From Chromobotia macracanthus (lineage: Eukaryota > Chordata > Actinopteri > Cypriniformes > Botiidae): DNA of 64,000 bases. Under the pieces are notes generated by a model. That model did no database searches. It saw nothing but the letters and a program-made list of their open reading frames with translations, and was not told the origin of the DNA. The DNA is taken from assembly GCA_036877525.1 (NCBI GenBank), contig JAZGTH010000074.1, positions 6,597,501 through 6,661,500 on the forward strand, given 5' to 3'. The position numbers and the translations under genes are program-made. Shown piece after piece: positions 23,017-54,993 of the stretch (position 1 is its first letter; every line of letters starts with the position of its first letter).

Positions 23017-26000
23017 TTAGTTCTTGTAGCCACAGCTGGGTCTGCGACCACGGGCACGCTCGAACTTCCTGCCTTTGGAACGCACATAGGGCCTAGAATG
23101 AAAGAAGAAATGGTTGAGTTGGAGATTAGCACAAATAAACACTTATCAAACAGCTTCACGGTGGCTTGAAATTAAAAGTATGTGTTGATTTCTTACTTTG
23201 TGCGGCTGTGGGGTGTTCCAGGAGCTTTGCCAAAATGTCTGTACACCTCCCTGGCTTTACGGGGTCCTGCAAATAAACAAAAACAACATTAACACCTTGA
23301 CCTAAATTCATATTAAAACTACTTTTAAAGATAATACAGATTAAAAAATGTTGTTCAGATAAAGTTGAAAGAGACTGTAAGGTTTAAAATGTTTCCTCTA
23401 CAATAGTTCACTGAAACGCATGCCTTGTTAAATCACGAGTCTCTTAGAAAAGAGCCTCTTTAGAAAGCAGCAGATATAGCTACTTGCACCGCATGTGCCC
23501 TGCCCTGTCTACTGTCTGGTCAGTGAGGTTTTTACTACGGTAATAGATGTGGCATATATAGAGCATGACACTTTCCAAATAAAAGCATGACGGAACAATG
23601 CAATCTTTTGAATCAACCGAAGACGCAAAGTAAATATGCTATTTTGAAACATTCCTGGCTATATACAAAATAAGTCCGAAGGAGTGGTTGAAGACCAGGT
23701 CTTCCCTACAACAAGTGTCAACAAGTGTTTAACAAGAGGGTCAACATCTCGCCAAGACTTAAGAAAATGTACAAATGTGAACACGCTTTCCTTTCTTTAC
23801 CACAACCTAACAAAAAAAAAAAAAAATCATCCTAATTGTAATTTAGCTCCACAATATTGTGAAGGTTTCATTAGCCTGACATTATTTTTTTAATCAGACA
23901 ATAACAGTCATAAATTCACATTGTGACATTCATGCTTACAGCACCTTTAAACATCATCTGAATAATTAAATGTATAAATTGTAATTTAATGCTTTATAAA
24001 ATAGTTGTAAAAAACTCTTTTTACAGTACAAGGTGCACAACCACACTGGCACTTCACACACACCCACCTGATAAAAGAACGGTGCCCTGTCCTCTAGGGG
24101 CAGCGAGGGCTAGCTGATCAAAAGTCATGATCTGTCCTCCAGCCTTCAAAATCCTGTTGCGAGCACGAGCAGTCACCTTTAGGGCACAAACCTGCCCGAG
24201 GGCACAGAAAAACAGAGAAGGGTTTAAAATTATAAACAAGCTACAAAATAAACATTTCACAGTGATTTCAATGTGTTCACTTTGCTCAGGGTACCTACAG
24301 TTTAGGTTAATACAACACAATACTGACAAGAAAAGCATAAAAAACTAAATGCAGAAATATTAAAAAGACCTAATCACACTTAAAAAAAAAATTAATTAAA
24401 TGAAATTAAATTTAAAAATTTAAAGCAGTAAGTAACAAACATGCATACTACTTCAACAACCCTTGACAGCAACTATGTTATACACACACTGGGTTTAGAA
24501 AACCCAATATGCAATACAAAACATTCTCACATACCCTTAAACTTAAACTCAGAACACCACTAATACACAATTCCACAATGCAATTTCACGTCTACGCTTA
24601 CCTTCAGTTTAGGAATATTCTGAATCCTGACATCATCAGTAATGGTTCCCACAACAATAGCAGTCAGGTTTTCACGGCCAGCAAGTTTCATCTTACGGAT
24701 CTACAGCACAAAAATAAAGCATGTACACACCATGCTAGGGCTGCACAATAGAGGAAAAATACAACATATGATATGGTGATATGGTATGTTTTGTGTTAAA
24801 AACTGAAAATTATATAACCATTATAAATGTTTTGCATTCTTTCTGGGAAAAGAAAGCATCACCAGAACTTTAGATATTCTCTGTTATCTGCATAAATCTA
24901 AAACTGATTATACAAAACTTTTTGATGTATTAATATTACTGTTATTGCAAACTCCTGCAATATTCATGTTGCAAAATGCACCTTTGGGACACTTCAAAAT
25001 ATTGTGCAGCTTTATATCTTGCTTGTTAATAAAAAGATAAACATAAAATATGTAGGCAGACAAAGAGATAAATATGCACAGTCAGAATGATGTGGTGCAA
25101 ACTCACCAGTCGGGACAGGGCCAGAGGTGGACGGTTGGTCTTGCTCATAAATAGCCTCCTCAGAATGACTTTGTTAAAGGGAGCATTAGACCGACGAGCC
25201 AGGTATCTGTACAACTAACACAAGGCCAAGCAAAATACACTATTATCACAGGCTTGCAGTAATGAGAACTACATGAAGTGCTACAAAGGAGTATAACACT
25301 AGGCTTATGAAAATAATTGACTATTAAATATAATAAATGAATATTTTTTACCTTGACCAAGAGCTTCAGGTAAATATCCTGACTTTTAGGCTCCTTCCTG
25401 TGAACCTTGCGGTCCTTGTTGTGTCTGATGTCAACTCCCTGTAAGAAAACGCACAATCATCAATACACTACACTTCCCCAATATTAATCATGCACCTGAG
25501 CACTCATTAGTAATGTAGTAAACAGAATGTCACTATAAATTCCGTTAACAGATTATACCAAGGCAAATAGGAAAAGGCGAGCATAGGGTAAATTTTCGTT
25601 GGACACACTCATACACTGGCCACTTGCAGGCAGTATTTACACATTTTTAGTAGTAGTAACTAATTAACCTGCTAGCTATACGATCAACAGGAATGTAAAT
25701 AACATTGTAAGGTCTCTGTGACAGTGGAAGACTTTGCTGTTACAATGCTTCATGTAACTCGTGTAGCTCAAAGAGCTCAACACAGCTAAGAACTAATGAT
25801 GGCTAACTTAGCACGAGCCTTATACCCTTCCGACTGCCCGTTTATACAGATTTTTTTAAACATTAAAACACTATAACAGTGTTGTCCCTGAAGCATTTAA
25901 GCTTGTATTACACACGAAAGACGATTAGAAGTTTTGGCTCAGCCGCCCTATGTCCAATAGTCTGCATTCACACATATATATATATATATATATATCATAT

Positions 26001-26180
26001 ATATATATATATATTTAAATCTATATACATAACCAAATTATAATATACATATTCCCCAACTCCTAAGGCAACGTGATGACTCTAATCACTGTCTGCGGCA
26101 AATGCAGAGCATTTATAACTACAGATGGAGGTAGATTTTAGACACGGGTGAAGACCATACAAAATCAAACCACCTACCAT
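23017..26180 (-). CDS. rpl18: 60S ribosomal protein L18 (eL18), 7 coding exons
   Basis: Coding exons: 26180-26178 (ATG only), 25438-25352, 25214-25107, 24700-24602, 24191-24068, 23266-23197 and 23092-23017. They give 188 aa, the same length as human RPL18. The product reads GVDIRHNKDRKVHRKEPKSQ, then LARRSNAPFNKVILRRL, MKLAGRENLTAIVVGTITDD, RILKAGGQIMTFDQLALAAP, and ends FERARGRRPSCGYKN. It is a structural protein of the large cytosolic ribosomal subunit. Splitting immediately after the initiator ATG is typical of this gene. The transcript probably starts in the pyrimidine tract (CCATTTCCCTTTTC) just upstream, as expected for a 5'TOP mRNA under mTOR control. The poly(A) signal is at 22977-22982. 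Confidence 0.97.
25973..26013. repeat. (AT)n microsatellite in rpl18 intron 1
   Basis: Two AT-dinucleotide runs separated by a single CAT interruption. Confidence 0.9.
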
Positions 26181-26240
26181 CTTGGACTCAGAATGAAAAG
26201 GGAAATGGAAATCTCGCGAGAAAACGTATGGCGAGATTAC
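26181..26240 (-). promoter_or_regulatory. rpl18 core promoter with TCTCGCGAGA palindrome and TOP tract
   Basis: The palindrome TCTCGCGAGA is at 26212-26221. Next to it, on the transcript side, is the - strand pyrimidine tract CCATTTCCCTTTTC, which is suitable for 5'TOP initiation. The palindrome is a known vertebrate housekeeping and ribosomal-protein promoter element, linked to BANP and ZBTB33 binding. The exact start site is inferred. Confidence 0.7.
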
Positions 26241-28006
26241 GGAACATTTTGAGTCACGTGACTGCAAAAACGCGCGCTGATTGGTCCAATCACTGCACAG
26301 GTCTCTCTAGCTCAAAAACCTTAAAGTTGTCTGTTGTAATGCGCTGTATAATATACTCATCAAAGCTGCAGACCAGCTATCTATAATCCCGCAAGGCTGC
26401 CATGCACTTCGTTTATTTACATGAGTTTATTCTGCGGTACCCAGACTAAACTGCTTTTGTGAGGAAAGTATTTATTTTAGTACTTTTTTATTAATAGCTA
26501 CGGTGTAATATTATGTGATATTGTATATTGTCTAAAGGAAATAAGGAAATATGCATGTTCACTTTGTTTTGCTTTCAAGTTTCACCAAGTAAAACAAGAT
26601 GTGAATTATAATGACTTATGGTTACCATATGCCTATGATGCTGAAAAATATATTTTATTTATTGAAAGGAAATTTTCATTATAAATATTGTATTATATTG
26701 TTTGTTGTTTTAATGAAAATAAATGACGTGTTCTTACTGTTATGAATGCTGTGTATGCCAAATGATGACACTCGTGATATAAAATTAATTAGTTATGTTA
26801 GTCTGAACTCGTGAATAGTTACTAATAACACTGATAAGTATGCCCAATGAAGATGTTTTATAAAGAGCAGATTAAAATATGTTCTTAAATTGTGACAAGA
26901 AACTGTGCAACGTAAACTGTAACTGACTGTCGTAAAACTCTGAAAGCCCGCCACTGATATCGTTGCCGTTATGAATTTCCTCACGTGATCATTGACCGTA
27001 ACATTCGTCAATGCTGAATTAGCCGAGTTTGCTCTCCCAATAATAATAATAATAGAATATCTGTATTCATATCATAATTGTTCTTAACAATACAATTTCA
27101 TTAAACGATTCCCAGATTGACTGCTTCCTGTTTGCTAAGTCGTGCTTACTCTCGCCGTTCCAGAAGCGGCTGAAGCTTAACAGGTCAGCTCATAAATAGT
27201 AGTTTTGTCATTAATTAGAATTGTTATAATTAAATCCATGCAGAATATAACGTTATATACGGGTCTTAAAATAGAGCTTCATACAAAGAATAAACAATTA
27301 AAATAATTACATTACCAGTGCTTCCCATTAATTAATAAACTGTGGCGGCGCCATATTTTAATTTGTTTCGCCATAGTTTTAAAACGAATATTTTTTTAAT
27401 TATATTTTGAGTATTTTTATACTTCTCATAATAGCATACAGATCTCCAACGTTGTTTTTGCGGCGTAATTTCGGCAAGCATCTGCGTCGCGTTTTGTTAG
27501 TATTTTATATTTGACGAGAGTTTCTGTCTGGCAAGAGAAACAATACATGTACATGAGAACGGCTTTATTAGGCATTCGGTTATATTAAAATACTTTACAT
27601 AACTGTTTAGACGAAACGTATCTTGAGTGCCAACGCCAGTCAGAGCAAATACTACGCGATGACGTCATTAATATGCTAATTAGCACATGATGTTATCCAG
27701 CGCCGTAGTATTCAAAAACTCTTGATCATGTAATTTAAAATAACGAATTATTTTTTATAATAACAAAAGGACACATTTTACAAACCGCATTTCCCCTCAT
27801 TTTACAAACTTATTTTTCAATGGTTTCATATAAAAAAAATTAAAAGCCACACCACAGAGTGGATGGATTATGACGTCAAAGATTCCATTGCCAAGGAAAC
27901 AGCATCAAACATTCAGCATCAAACATTGAGGATCAAATATTTTAATTTGGATGTTGAAGTATTAAAAAGCTATTTAAAAACAACAGTTTTGCCAACTGTA
28001 GCAGTT
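26241..28006. other. Divergent intergenic region between rpl18 and the unknown 125-aa gene
   Basis: AT-rich sequence with no supported exon. It contains a diverged hAT-like repeat (about 27490-27720) and a GCGGCGCC-containing patch near 27345. Two TGACGTCA palindromes occur, one in the repeat (near 27659) and one near 27871, just upstream of the + strand gene. Confidence 0.5.
27490..27720. repeat. Diverged relative of the 4786-5185 hAT-like element
   Basis: It shares GATGACGTCATTAATATGC with the GTGACGTCACTAGTATGC part of the first copy. Both then continue with a similar block (GTTATCCAGCGCC here, GTTACCTGGCGAC there). An upstream AAGAGAAACAATA block also resembles the first copy. The terminal repeats are decayed. 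Confidence 0.5.
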
Positions 28007-28732
28007 ATGTCTTGCTCAGCATTGGGTAAGATCATAATATTACAGACATATAGATAGAAGTTACAGGTTTGACATGGACTAATTTAATATCCATAACATT
28101 AATATGTATATGAATTTGCTTTTATAACAGAGCATATGGTATTGAAATGGGAATGAACAAAAATTATATGTCTTAATACCAATCTTTATAAATCTCATAC
28201 CAGTTGCAGGATCTGTTAGGAACCCAGATAATGAAGCTAGATTCTTTCAGCAATTCATTCCTGGGTTCCAGACTTACACTACAACATACTCCATGCAATA
28301 TACCACTCAGCATTTTCTGTCCAGTGGTAAACCTGACAGCTGGGCTTTATGCTCACCTGTGTTCTTTATCACATCTGGTAGAGGTTTTACTATCTCAGGT
28401 TAGTGCTGTACTATATTATTTTAAAATGAAAATAACTCTTGTTCAGGCTTCTCACATACTATAATGAAAATATTCTCCAGGTGGATACTGCACTTCTCAA
28501 ATCCAAGAAAAGGGAACTGAAAACCTGGTCACCCTGTCAGGTACATATATACAATACTACCAATACTGTTACATGTATAAATGTGTGTGTGTGTGTGTTT
28601 AATTATTATTTATGTCTATTAGATGGAGATACATTTAAGCGTACCTCAAGAAAAAGACCTGCTTGGGAACCCGTACCTTCTGAGATGATGCCACCAAAGA
28701 AAAAATACAGAAGAGACTTTTACCACGTGTAA
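28007..28732 (+). CDS. Uncharacterised small protein, 125 aa, 4 exons
   Basis: Exons 28007-28025, 28210-28398, 28481-28540 and 28623-28732 have GT-AG borders and matching phases throughout. They encode 125 aa starting MSCSALGSVRN. AATAAA is 17 nt past the stop (28749-28754), which supports a real 3' end. Residues 20-45 are rich in Thr, Tyr and Gln (GFQTYTTTYSMQYTTQHF). The C-terminal third is basic (RTSRKRPAW, PPKKKYRRDFYHV) and could hold a nuclear localisation signal. There is no signal peptide or membrane segment. The frame stays open upstream to an ATG at 27863, so a longer N-terminus (48 more residues) is possible. I do not recognise the family. The Tyr/Thr pattern recalls small axonemal microtubule-inner proteins, but that is only a guess. 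Confidence 0.6.
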
Positions 28733-28748
28733 TGTTTGTATATAGTTA

Positions 28749-28754
28749 AATAAA
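28749..28754 (+). terminator. Poly(A) signal of the 125-aa gene
   Basis: AATAAA 17 nt after the TAA, followed by T- and GT-rich sequence. Confidence 0.55.
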
Positions 28755-29139
28755 TGTAAATATCCATAATATATAATTTTGTCTCATTTGGTTTGAGTAG
28801 AGAAATGTGAAGGTCTCAGGTTGCAATAAAATCTATTAAATCAGCTGGTGAAATATGAATACATCAACCAGCATGCTCAGATAGTTGCAGAAACTGTTAC
28901 AAGACATACATTTTTTCTCCCATTATATCTGTAATAAAAGTCTGAATAAAGACTAGTTAAGAGAGTTACTCTCAGAAGAGAGTTACTGTCGGAAATGACA
29001 GAAAAACAGTCCAGACAAGAGTGACTCCTTCAACATAGATACTACAAGCTATTGATGGGACCAGGGTGAAATCTCACAGCCTGAGATTTAAAGAATAAAA
29101 ATTAGGAACTATCTTGAAACATGGACAAATGGTTAAATG

Positions 29140-29275
29140 AGTGACTAATATGGCCATACCTGCATTGTTGACCAGTACATCACTCCTGTCTACCAGACAG
29201 GTGAATGCATCAAAAGTGAATGCATCAAAAGGATCTTCTAAGCCCTCTAATGTGCTCATCCCTGCTAACATGTTA
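29140..29275 (-). pseudogene. Short-chain dehydrogenase/reductase exon relic
   Basis: On the - strand the frame reads CLVDRSDVLVNNAG and then meets a splice-donor-like GTATGG. DVLVNNAG is the conserved SDR strand 4 motif. The preceding residues do not resemble an SDR core, and a perfect 15-bp tandem duplication (29201-29230) interrupts them. No partner exons were found nearby. It is probably a fragment of a lost or transposed SDR gene; chance similarity cannot be excluded. Confidence 0.35.
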
Positions 29276-29389
29276 AATGCTTTAAAACTGTTTGTCTGTT
29301 GGTTTGTTTAATTGTATAACTTACGTTGGAAGTTTATTAGTTATTTTATCTAAATTGTTTGACTAAAGAAGACTTGAAATATGTCTATT

Positions 29390-29615
29390 GAGTTGCATGG
29401 ACCACTTTTATAATACTTCTATAGTGCTTGTCTGTCATTTGGAGCTGAAAAACACTGCTACTCATTCACTTTTATCATACAAGATGTAGTTAGTATATTT
29501 GTTAAAGATGTCTTTGAAAGTCATACGTGTTTGGAACAATATGTGGGTAAACGGGTAGACAAGATGGGTAATTGGTGACAGAATTTCCTTTTCTGGGTGA
29601 ACTAACCTTTAAATA
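29390..29615. repeat. Dispersed fish repeat with a GGGTGAACTAACCTTTAA end
   Basis: The segment ends GACAGAATTTCCTTTTCTGG then GTGAACTAACCTTTAA, the terminal wording of a very common teleost non-autonomous DNA element. A similar start (TTAAAGGGATAG) occurs alone near 31768. The left boundary is uncertain. Confidence 0.6.
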
Positions 29616-29779
29616 AAACAATAATTAATACATCTGCCTCCACACAGGAAATTTGCTGAAACAGAGGCAGCCAACCATCAGCTGGCCTTTGTTTTATTTT
29701 TAACTTAAAAATCACAAAATCTAACAGCCCAGCAATCTCAGCACAGTTTTGGAACAGAACTGCACTGGGACATACTACG

Positions 29780-29975
29780 TGCATTGTCTGCCCCAGAAGT
29801 CATTGTACTGTCTTGTGCTGTCTGCACATGTTTGCACTTTATGTATAAATTATGTAGCCTTGTAGTTCTGTGTTGTTCTGCGTTTATGTAGCACCTAGAT
29901 CCTGGAGAAATGTTTTGTTTCACTATGTACTTGTATATGGTTGGAATGACAATAAACTCCACTTGAATTTGAACT
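29780..29975 (+). mobile_element. LINE 3' end (non-LTR retrotransposon fragment)
   Basis: It contains the typical 3' UTR wording of a fish LINE: TAGCACCTAGATCCTGGAGA, then GTTTCACTATGTACTTGTAT and TATGGTTGGAATGACAATAA, ending in an ACTTGAATTTGAA tail. There is no reverse-transcriptase coding sequence, so this is a 5'-truncated copy in + orientation. Confidence 0.75.
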
Positions 29976-30125
29976 TTAATCTCACACTATAACAAATGAA
30001 ATCATAGACCAATCCCCCAAACCTTCAATAAAAGATTAAATGCTTTCATAATTAAAAAAAATGGATTTAATGTTCAGGTCCTCAAATTCTATTCATATAT
30101 CATTATTTCTTCTGGTTTTTGCAGA

Positions 30126-31704
30126 GAAGAGGATGTGTGTGACCTCTGGACATTGGACACTCAAGTAACTGATAAAGGTTTTTACATTGGGAGCCACTAA
30201 ATAGCAGAGGGAAGAAATCTGGACTTTGAAAAACAGAAGTCAAAAGGAAAACAACTCTGACAGCTCAATGAATAAGGACACTGACTTCAGCTTTGAAAGT
30301 CAGCTAGCCTCCACTGATTTAGAGAGCTTGACACAAATGACCAGCAATTCTCTAGGGGACAGCGTGTCCACCTGGTTTGGAAGTATAGAAAGAATGAGAA
30401 CAAATTCAAAGCCATTCATCACCAAATACTCTGACTTGAATTCCCACCACATGGGGAATGGTGCTCCAGACCTATCACCACCCTCTCCTGTGATTTTACT
30501 ATTGTCTTTGGATTCATGTGATTTGGAGATTCAAATGCTTATAGATGCTGAACAGTGTTCAAACCACAGTCCCTTTGCAGAGAATCTACAGATGGATATG
30601 GTGGACAGCTTTGATCTACTGTATTGTTCTGACAATCACGAAGATCAGCAGATCCATGATCCTAAATGTAAAATGGCAGAGTGGATAGCTCATGAAGAAG
30701 AATATCAGCACTGTGTACAGAAGAACAGCACAAATCTAAGCTATCTGGATTCAGGAAATAACATGGACAACCTTGCAGTACCCCGAGAGGGTTCTAGCAC
30801 TCAGGAGTTTCAGGACGACTCACAAATGATTATGGTTCTAGGAAACAGTTTGGACCAAAAATCAATAGTTGAGTCAATAATTGAGTCAATAATTTAACTT
30901 GTTCTCTGCAAACAAGAGCCCTGCAGACATAATTTCCACCACAATCAAGTAAACAGTTCTTTGAGTCAAAACATCCTAGAAGACCACCTAGAAGTCAGTT
31001 TGCACCATGCATAATGACAAAAAAAAGGGGTTTGGTTATTTAGCAATAGGTTTGTCTAACAGCAACCAAATGGTCTTGGATTGTATTGATTTGATCCATA
31101 TTCTGCACCATGAGAATTTCCCTGAGGTTGAAAATCACCTGGACTGTTTCCATTTGACAATTGCAAACAACAGTCTGGAAAGAGTGCATACAAAACCATC
31201 TGCAAAGTCTAAAAACACATCGGCATCTTATGTTGCAAGAAAGAAATATCAGAAATGCAGACAAAGATATTGTACAGGTTGAGAATCATGACAGGACTGG
31301 ATCAGATCTCCACGGCCCAATAACAGAGGGCTCTTGCTTTGAAGGCTTTTATGATAAAGGGGAATCTTGTTCTAACTCTAAATTTTGAGACAACCAGAGT
31401 AGTCACAACTTTGAGGGCATGGCTAGATCATTCCCTGCTACAATACATACAATACAAGACCCGCTCTACTCTAATTCCAACTTTGCCTCTGGATGATGAT
31501 TGGCTGTTCAGTAATATTGTGGCAGAATATTCTGAAAAATCACTTGACAGGTGATTATAACATTTATAGATTTTATTGTGTTTAAAGTTGTTTGAACCTT
31601 TGCAAAGTTCACTCTTAAAAAGACTGATGTGATTTTATTCATTTCTGTGAAATGTTCTTGTCTAAGTAAAATTAATTATGTAAAGTCTTTTGTAGTGTAA
31701 TAAA
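30126..31704 (+). pseudogene. Coding-like but disrupted stretch, family not recognised
   Basis: An acceptor-like site ends at 30125. An open frame runs from 30205 to a stop at 30895-30897, giving about 230 acidic, Ser-rich, probably disordered residues (for example FSFESQLASTDLESLTQM). Protein-like wording then continues in other frames: frame 2 at 31007-31282, frame 3 at 31161-31388 (DRTGSDLHGPITEGSCFEGF) and frame 1 at about 31487-31554 (LDDDWLFSNIVAEYSEKSLD). At least two stops and two frame changes separate these pieces. AATAAA at 31699-31704 could be an old 3' end. The first open frame has no ATG before residue 20. This fits a decaying long exon or a retrocopy. A functional gene with small introns around the breaks is less likely. 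Confidence 0.45.
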
Positions 31705-34700
31705 TGGATGTGATTATTCACTAGGTAGAAGGTGAATAGTGGCTAGTGTATATTGAATGGTGTGCATATTAAAGGGATAGAAATAAACCACACTGATTTC
31801 AAAACCAATGGTATATTAAAATCCAACCCAGTCTCATTTTATCTTTGAGCAAAATAAAAAAACAACAAATAAACAACATGGTTAAAAATTCAAGTTCCAC
31901 AGATGCAAAAAAACACAATCTCTTCAGAAATACATCCTGGATATATCCACTCCTCTTACACTGGATCAAAGCTGCGTTATAAGCAGAGGTTAAGTATAAC
32001 AAGGTTCTTTCATTCAAGCTGAATTTTAAACTCTGAGAAATATGACAAGGTTTTGAATTTTAATGTTGTCCAAATTGATTATTTTCAACATTTGAACACA
32101 GTCATCGATCAAAATGAAGTCTTTGTGTTTGTCAGTGACAAAACACAATTTTAGCAGCAATGTTGAGTATCTTGAAAGGCAAACAGTCAAAGAAAGAGAA
32201 ATTACAGACTGCTATAATTTAGGTAAATGTTATAACATGGACAAATAAGTAGACTAGAAAGTCTGTTGTTCGAGGCTCAGGAGAGTTTTTTGGCTTCTTT
32301 GATTATGTCTGTCTAACAGCAGGGTTTCCTCTCTTTGAACACTTACAATTACACAACAAAATCTTTGATTTTGGAGAATGATAATTGAAAAACAAATTTT
32401 AAAACATTATTAGGGCAAGTTAAACAATTCAAGTATTAAAGTGTAATCCACTTAACCATAACAGACATTTCACATACAATGTAATCGAATCATCTGATAT
32501 GAAAACCCTGCTACAGTATGTACAGGATAGACACTGTAGCTGGACCGTACAAGTAAAAACTGCCTAACTATCTTCAAAAGTTCTAACATTCTGTAAAATT
32601 TGAGGTTGAGCTGAAACTTGTTTAATACTACAATGGGACACACAATTATCATTTACAGTTTAACACTGTTAAACATTTAAGGAAATGCAATCACATTATA
32701 AAGTGTGTGCAAGAGAGGAGCAGTGCATCAAAATGATCATCACCATACACCATCTATAAAATTAAATATTAGTGACATACATACAGTGAAGAAAAACAAA
32801 GAAACTTTCATTTGACATAGCCAGGAATTTGTTATTTATAAGAAAACGTTCTAGATTGTTACGTGTAGTAAGCCAGATAATTACTGGTTTCTGTACTTAA
32901 TACCAAATATTTTCAAAATTAAAAGAAAACGCATATAATTATAGCCATTCAACAATTATTTTTCTTGTCCAAAAGTTATCTAAAATGTATCATTCGCTGT
33001 ATGAAAAAGGATCTATAAGATATCTTGCGTAGGATTTACTAATCAAATTCCAAACCTCCTCATTGGGTTTAATCAACTACATTGTTAGATTTCGCAGATA
33101 TGTCTTTCCTTCACCTCTGCCTAAACTACAAGTACTGTTGACAGGCAAACAGCTACAATAATGTCCCTTTACTCATCCATATGCCCCAGATTGTGCTCAA
33201 CATAAAAGCTTTGTTCCATAAGCATTTACCACATTCAAAAACAAACAAAAATGCAATCAAAACAAAAATACAATGTTACATAATTAAAACAATTAAGGAG
33301 TAAAGTAACCATAGCAGCCTCCAACCCTTGGGAAAACATACAAAGATATCATATGCTCATATCTTTTAACAGATTTCTCACTCTTATGCTCGTCCAATTG
33401 ATGTCAATACTGCCTCTAATAAATGCATTTACAGCTGTGGTGTTTTCTGCAGTTTGCTGTTCTTTGAGGCTCACAGCAGCTTATTTGTTAAATTTTTGTT
33501 ACTATCCAGTGTTCTTGACTAAGCAGAAACCATCCTTACCATTTGTAGTCTCTTTAACTTTGCCCTGTTTCACCGAAATTAACTATACAACATCTGTGAC
33601 ATGTTTATGTGCAGACACAAAAATCATACAAAACAAAATAAATAGACTGCATACTGGAATTTTCTTACCTGATAAAAATTACAAGAAGTCAGTGGTTTAA
33701 AAGTGGAGTCGTGTGTTAAGACATAAATTATGAAATCCTAACTATTTATCTACAGTGTGTCACTACCAACAAAAGCCTTCCTTTTATAGCCTACTAGGTA
33801 ACTAAGCACAGTATCTAAGAGGGTCTGTAGCACAGATCCTGAATTTAAGGGACTTGAACAGAATACTGATAATCTTTGAATGAAATCAGAGCAAGTCAAT
33901 TTAAAAGATCTAAGAATTGTTACTGCTAAATCTACATGGAGGTAAAACCTGTCAGCTTTGGCTGCTTTTTCAGTTTTCTGCCACAAGTCCAAGATTTGCT
34001 TGTTTAGCATTGCGTGTTTTACCTTTTATGTGTATTTTATTTTCTATATCTTCATTCTTTTCTTATGATCTGTGATATGGCTAAGATGTAAAAGCTAGCA
34101 TGGATGTAGCATACTTGTAGCATATTCATCTAACACAAAAGCAAACGTTCCCTTTCTCACTTTTCTGTCTTTGTTTTATACAATCATAGCTTGGTACAGT
34201 TACATTGGTGTCAGCTCTGCCAAATCATGTCAGATCAAATAAATGTTTACAGTATTAATCTGAAGTAGAGCTATCAGTTCTAAAATTTTAAAACACAGAT
34301 ATTCTAAAATATCAAAGAGACTCAATTTCTTAAAAGAGTGAGAGAGAGAAACCTTCAATGGCTTGTGCTAGCACAGCTGGGGAATATTAGTAATGGATCT
34401 GTTGATATGGACCTGTTTAACAACTGATGGCCTTTCCGTCTGATTGCCATTAACAATTCTATTTAATTCTTTAATTCTCATGGCTTTTGATTGATTAAAA
34501 GAGAGCTTGAGGTGGCTGTTGTAATTTTGCCACAACCAGCCTGATACAGTTTATACTGCATGGATATGAGGCTATGCCAATACTTCTAATACAGTACTTC
34601 TAATTCCCAAAGAATTGTGGGAAATGTAGTTTGTTTGTCCCTTACTTAAAAAACTGCAGGTCTTACTGCATTGTTGGTTTAAATAGTATTATAAGAGCAC

Positions 34701-34849
34701 TGAATAAGACTTTTTCCATCTTACATGCTAATTCATCAGTTCATTTAAAATTAAATCACATTAACTAGTTGTTTTGTTGTCAGTGTGAGAGCATGGATGT
34801 TCTGCAAAGTTATGTGTTAAACCAGTTAATCTTTCCATCTCTCCATGTC
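31705..34849. other. Intergenic region / probable myh14 3' UTR
   Basis: AT-rich sequence without supported exons. The part next to 34850 is the myh14 3' UTR; a - strand AATAAA near 34035-34040 is one possible end. Open frames here are short or of odd composition and lack splice or homology support. Confidence 0.45.
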
Positions 34850-54983
<20,134 letters not shown>

Positions 54984-54993
54984 GATGGTAGCA

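Noticed and set aside
23101..26177. snoRNA genes in rpl18 introns
   Set aside because: No segment combined a C box, a D box and closing terminal stems convincingly.
33353..33700. 115-codon + strand frame with hydrophobic runs
   Set aside because: AT-rich sequence in the probable myh14 3' flank, no splice sites or recognisable motif; composition explains the hydrophobicity.
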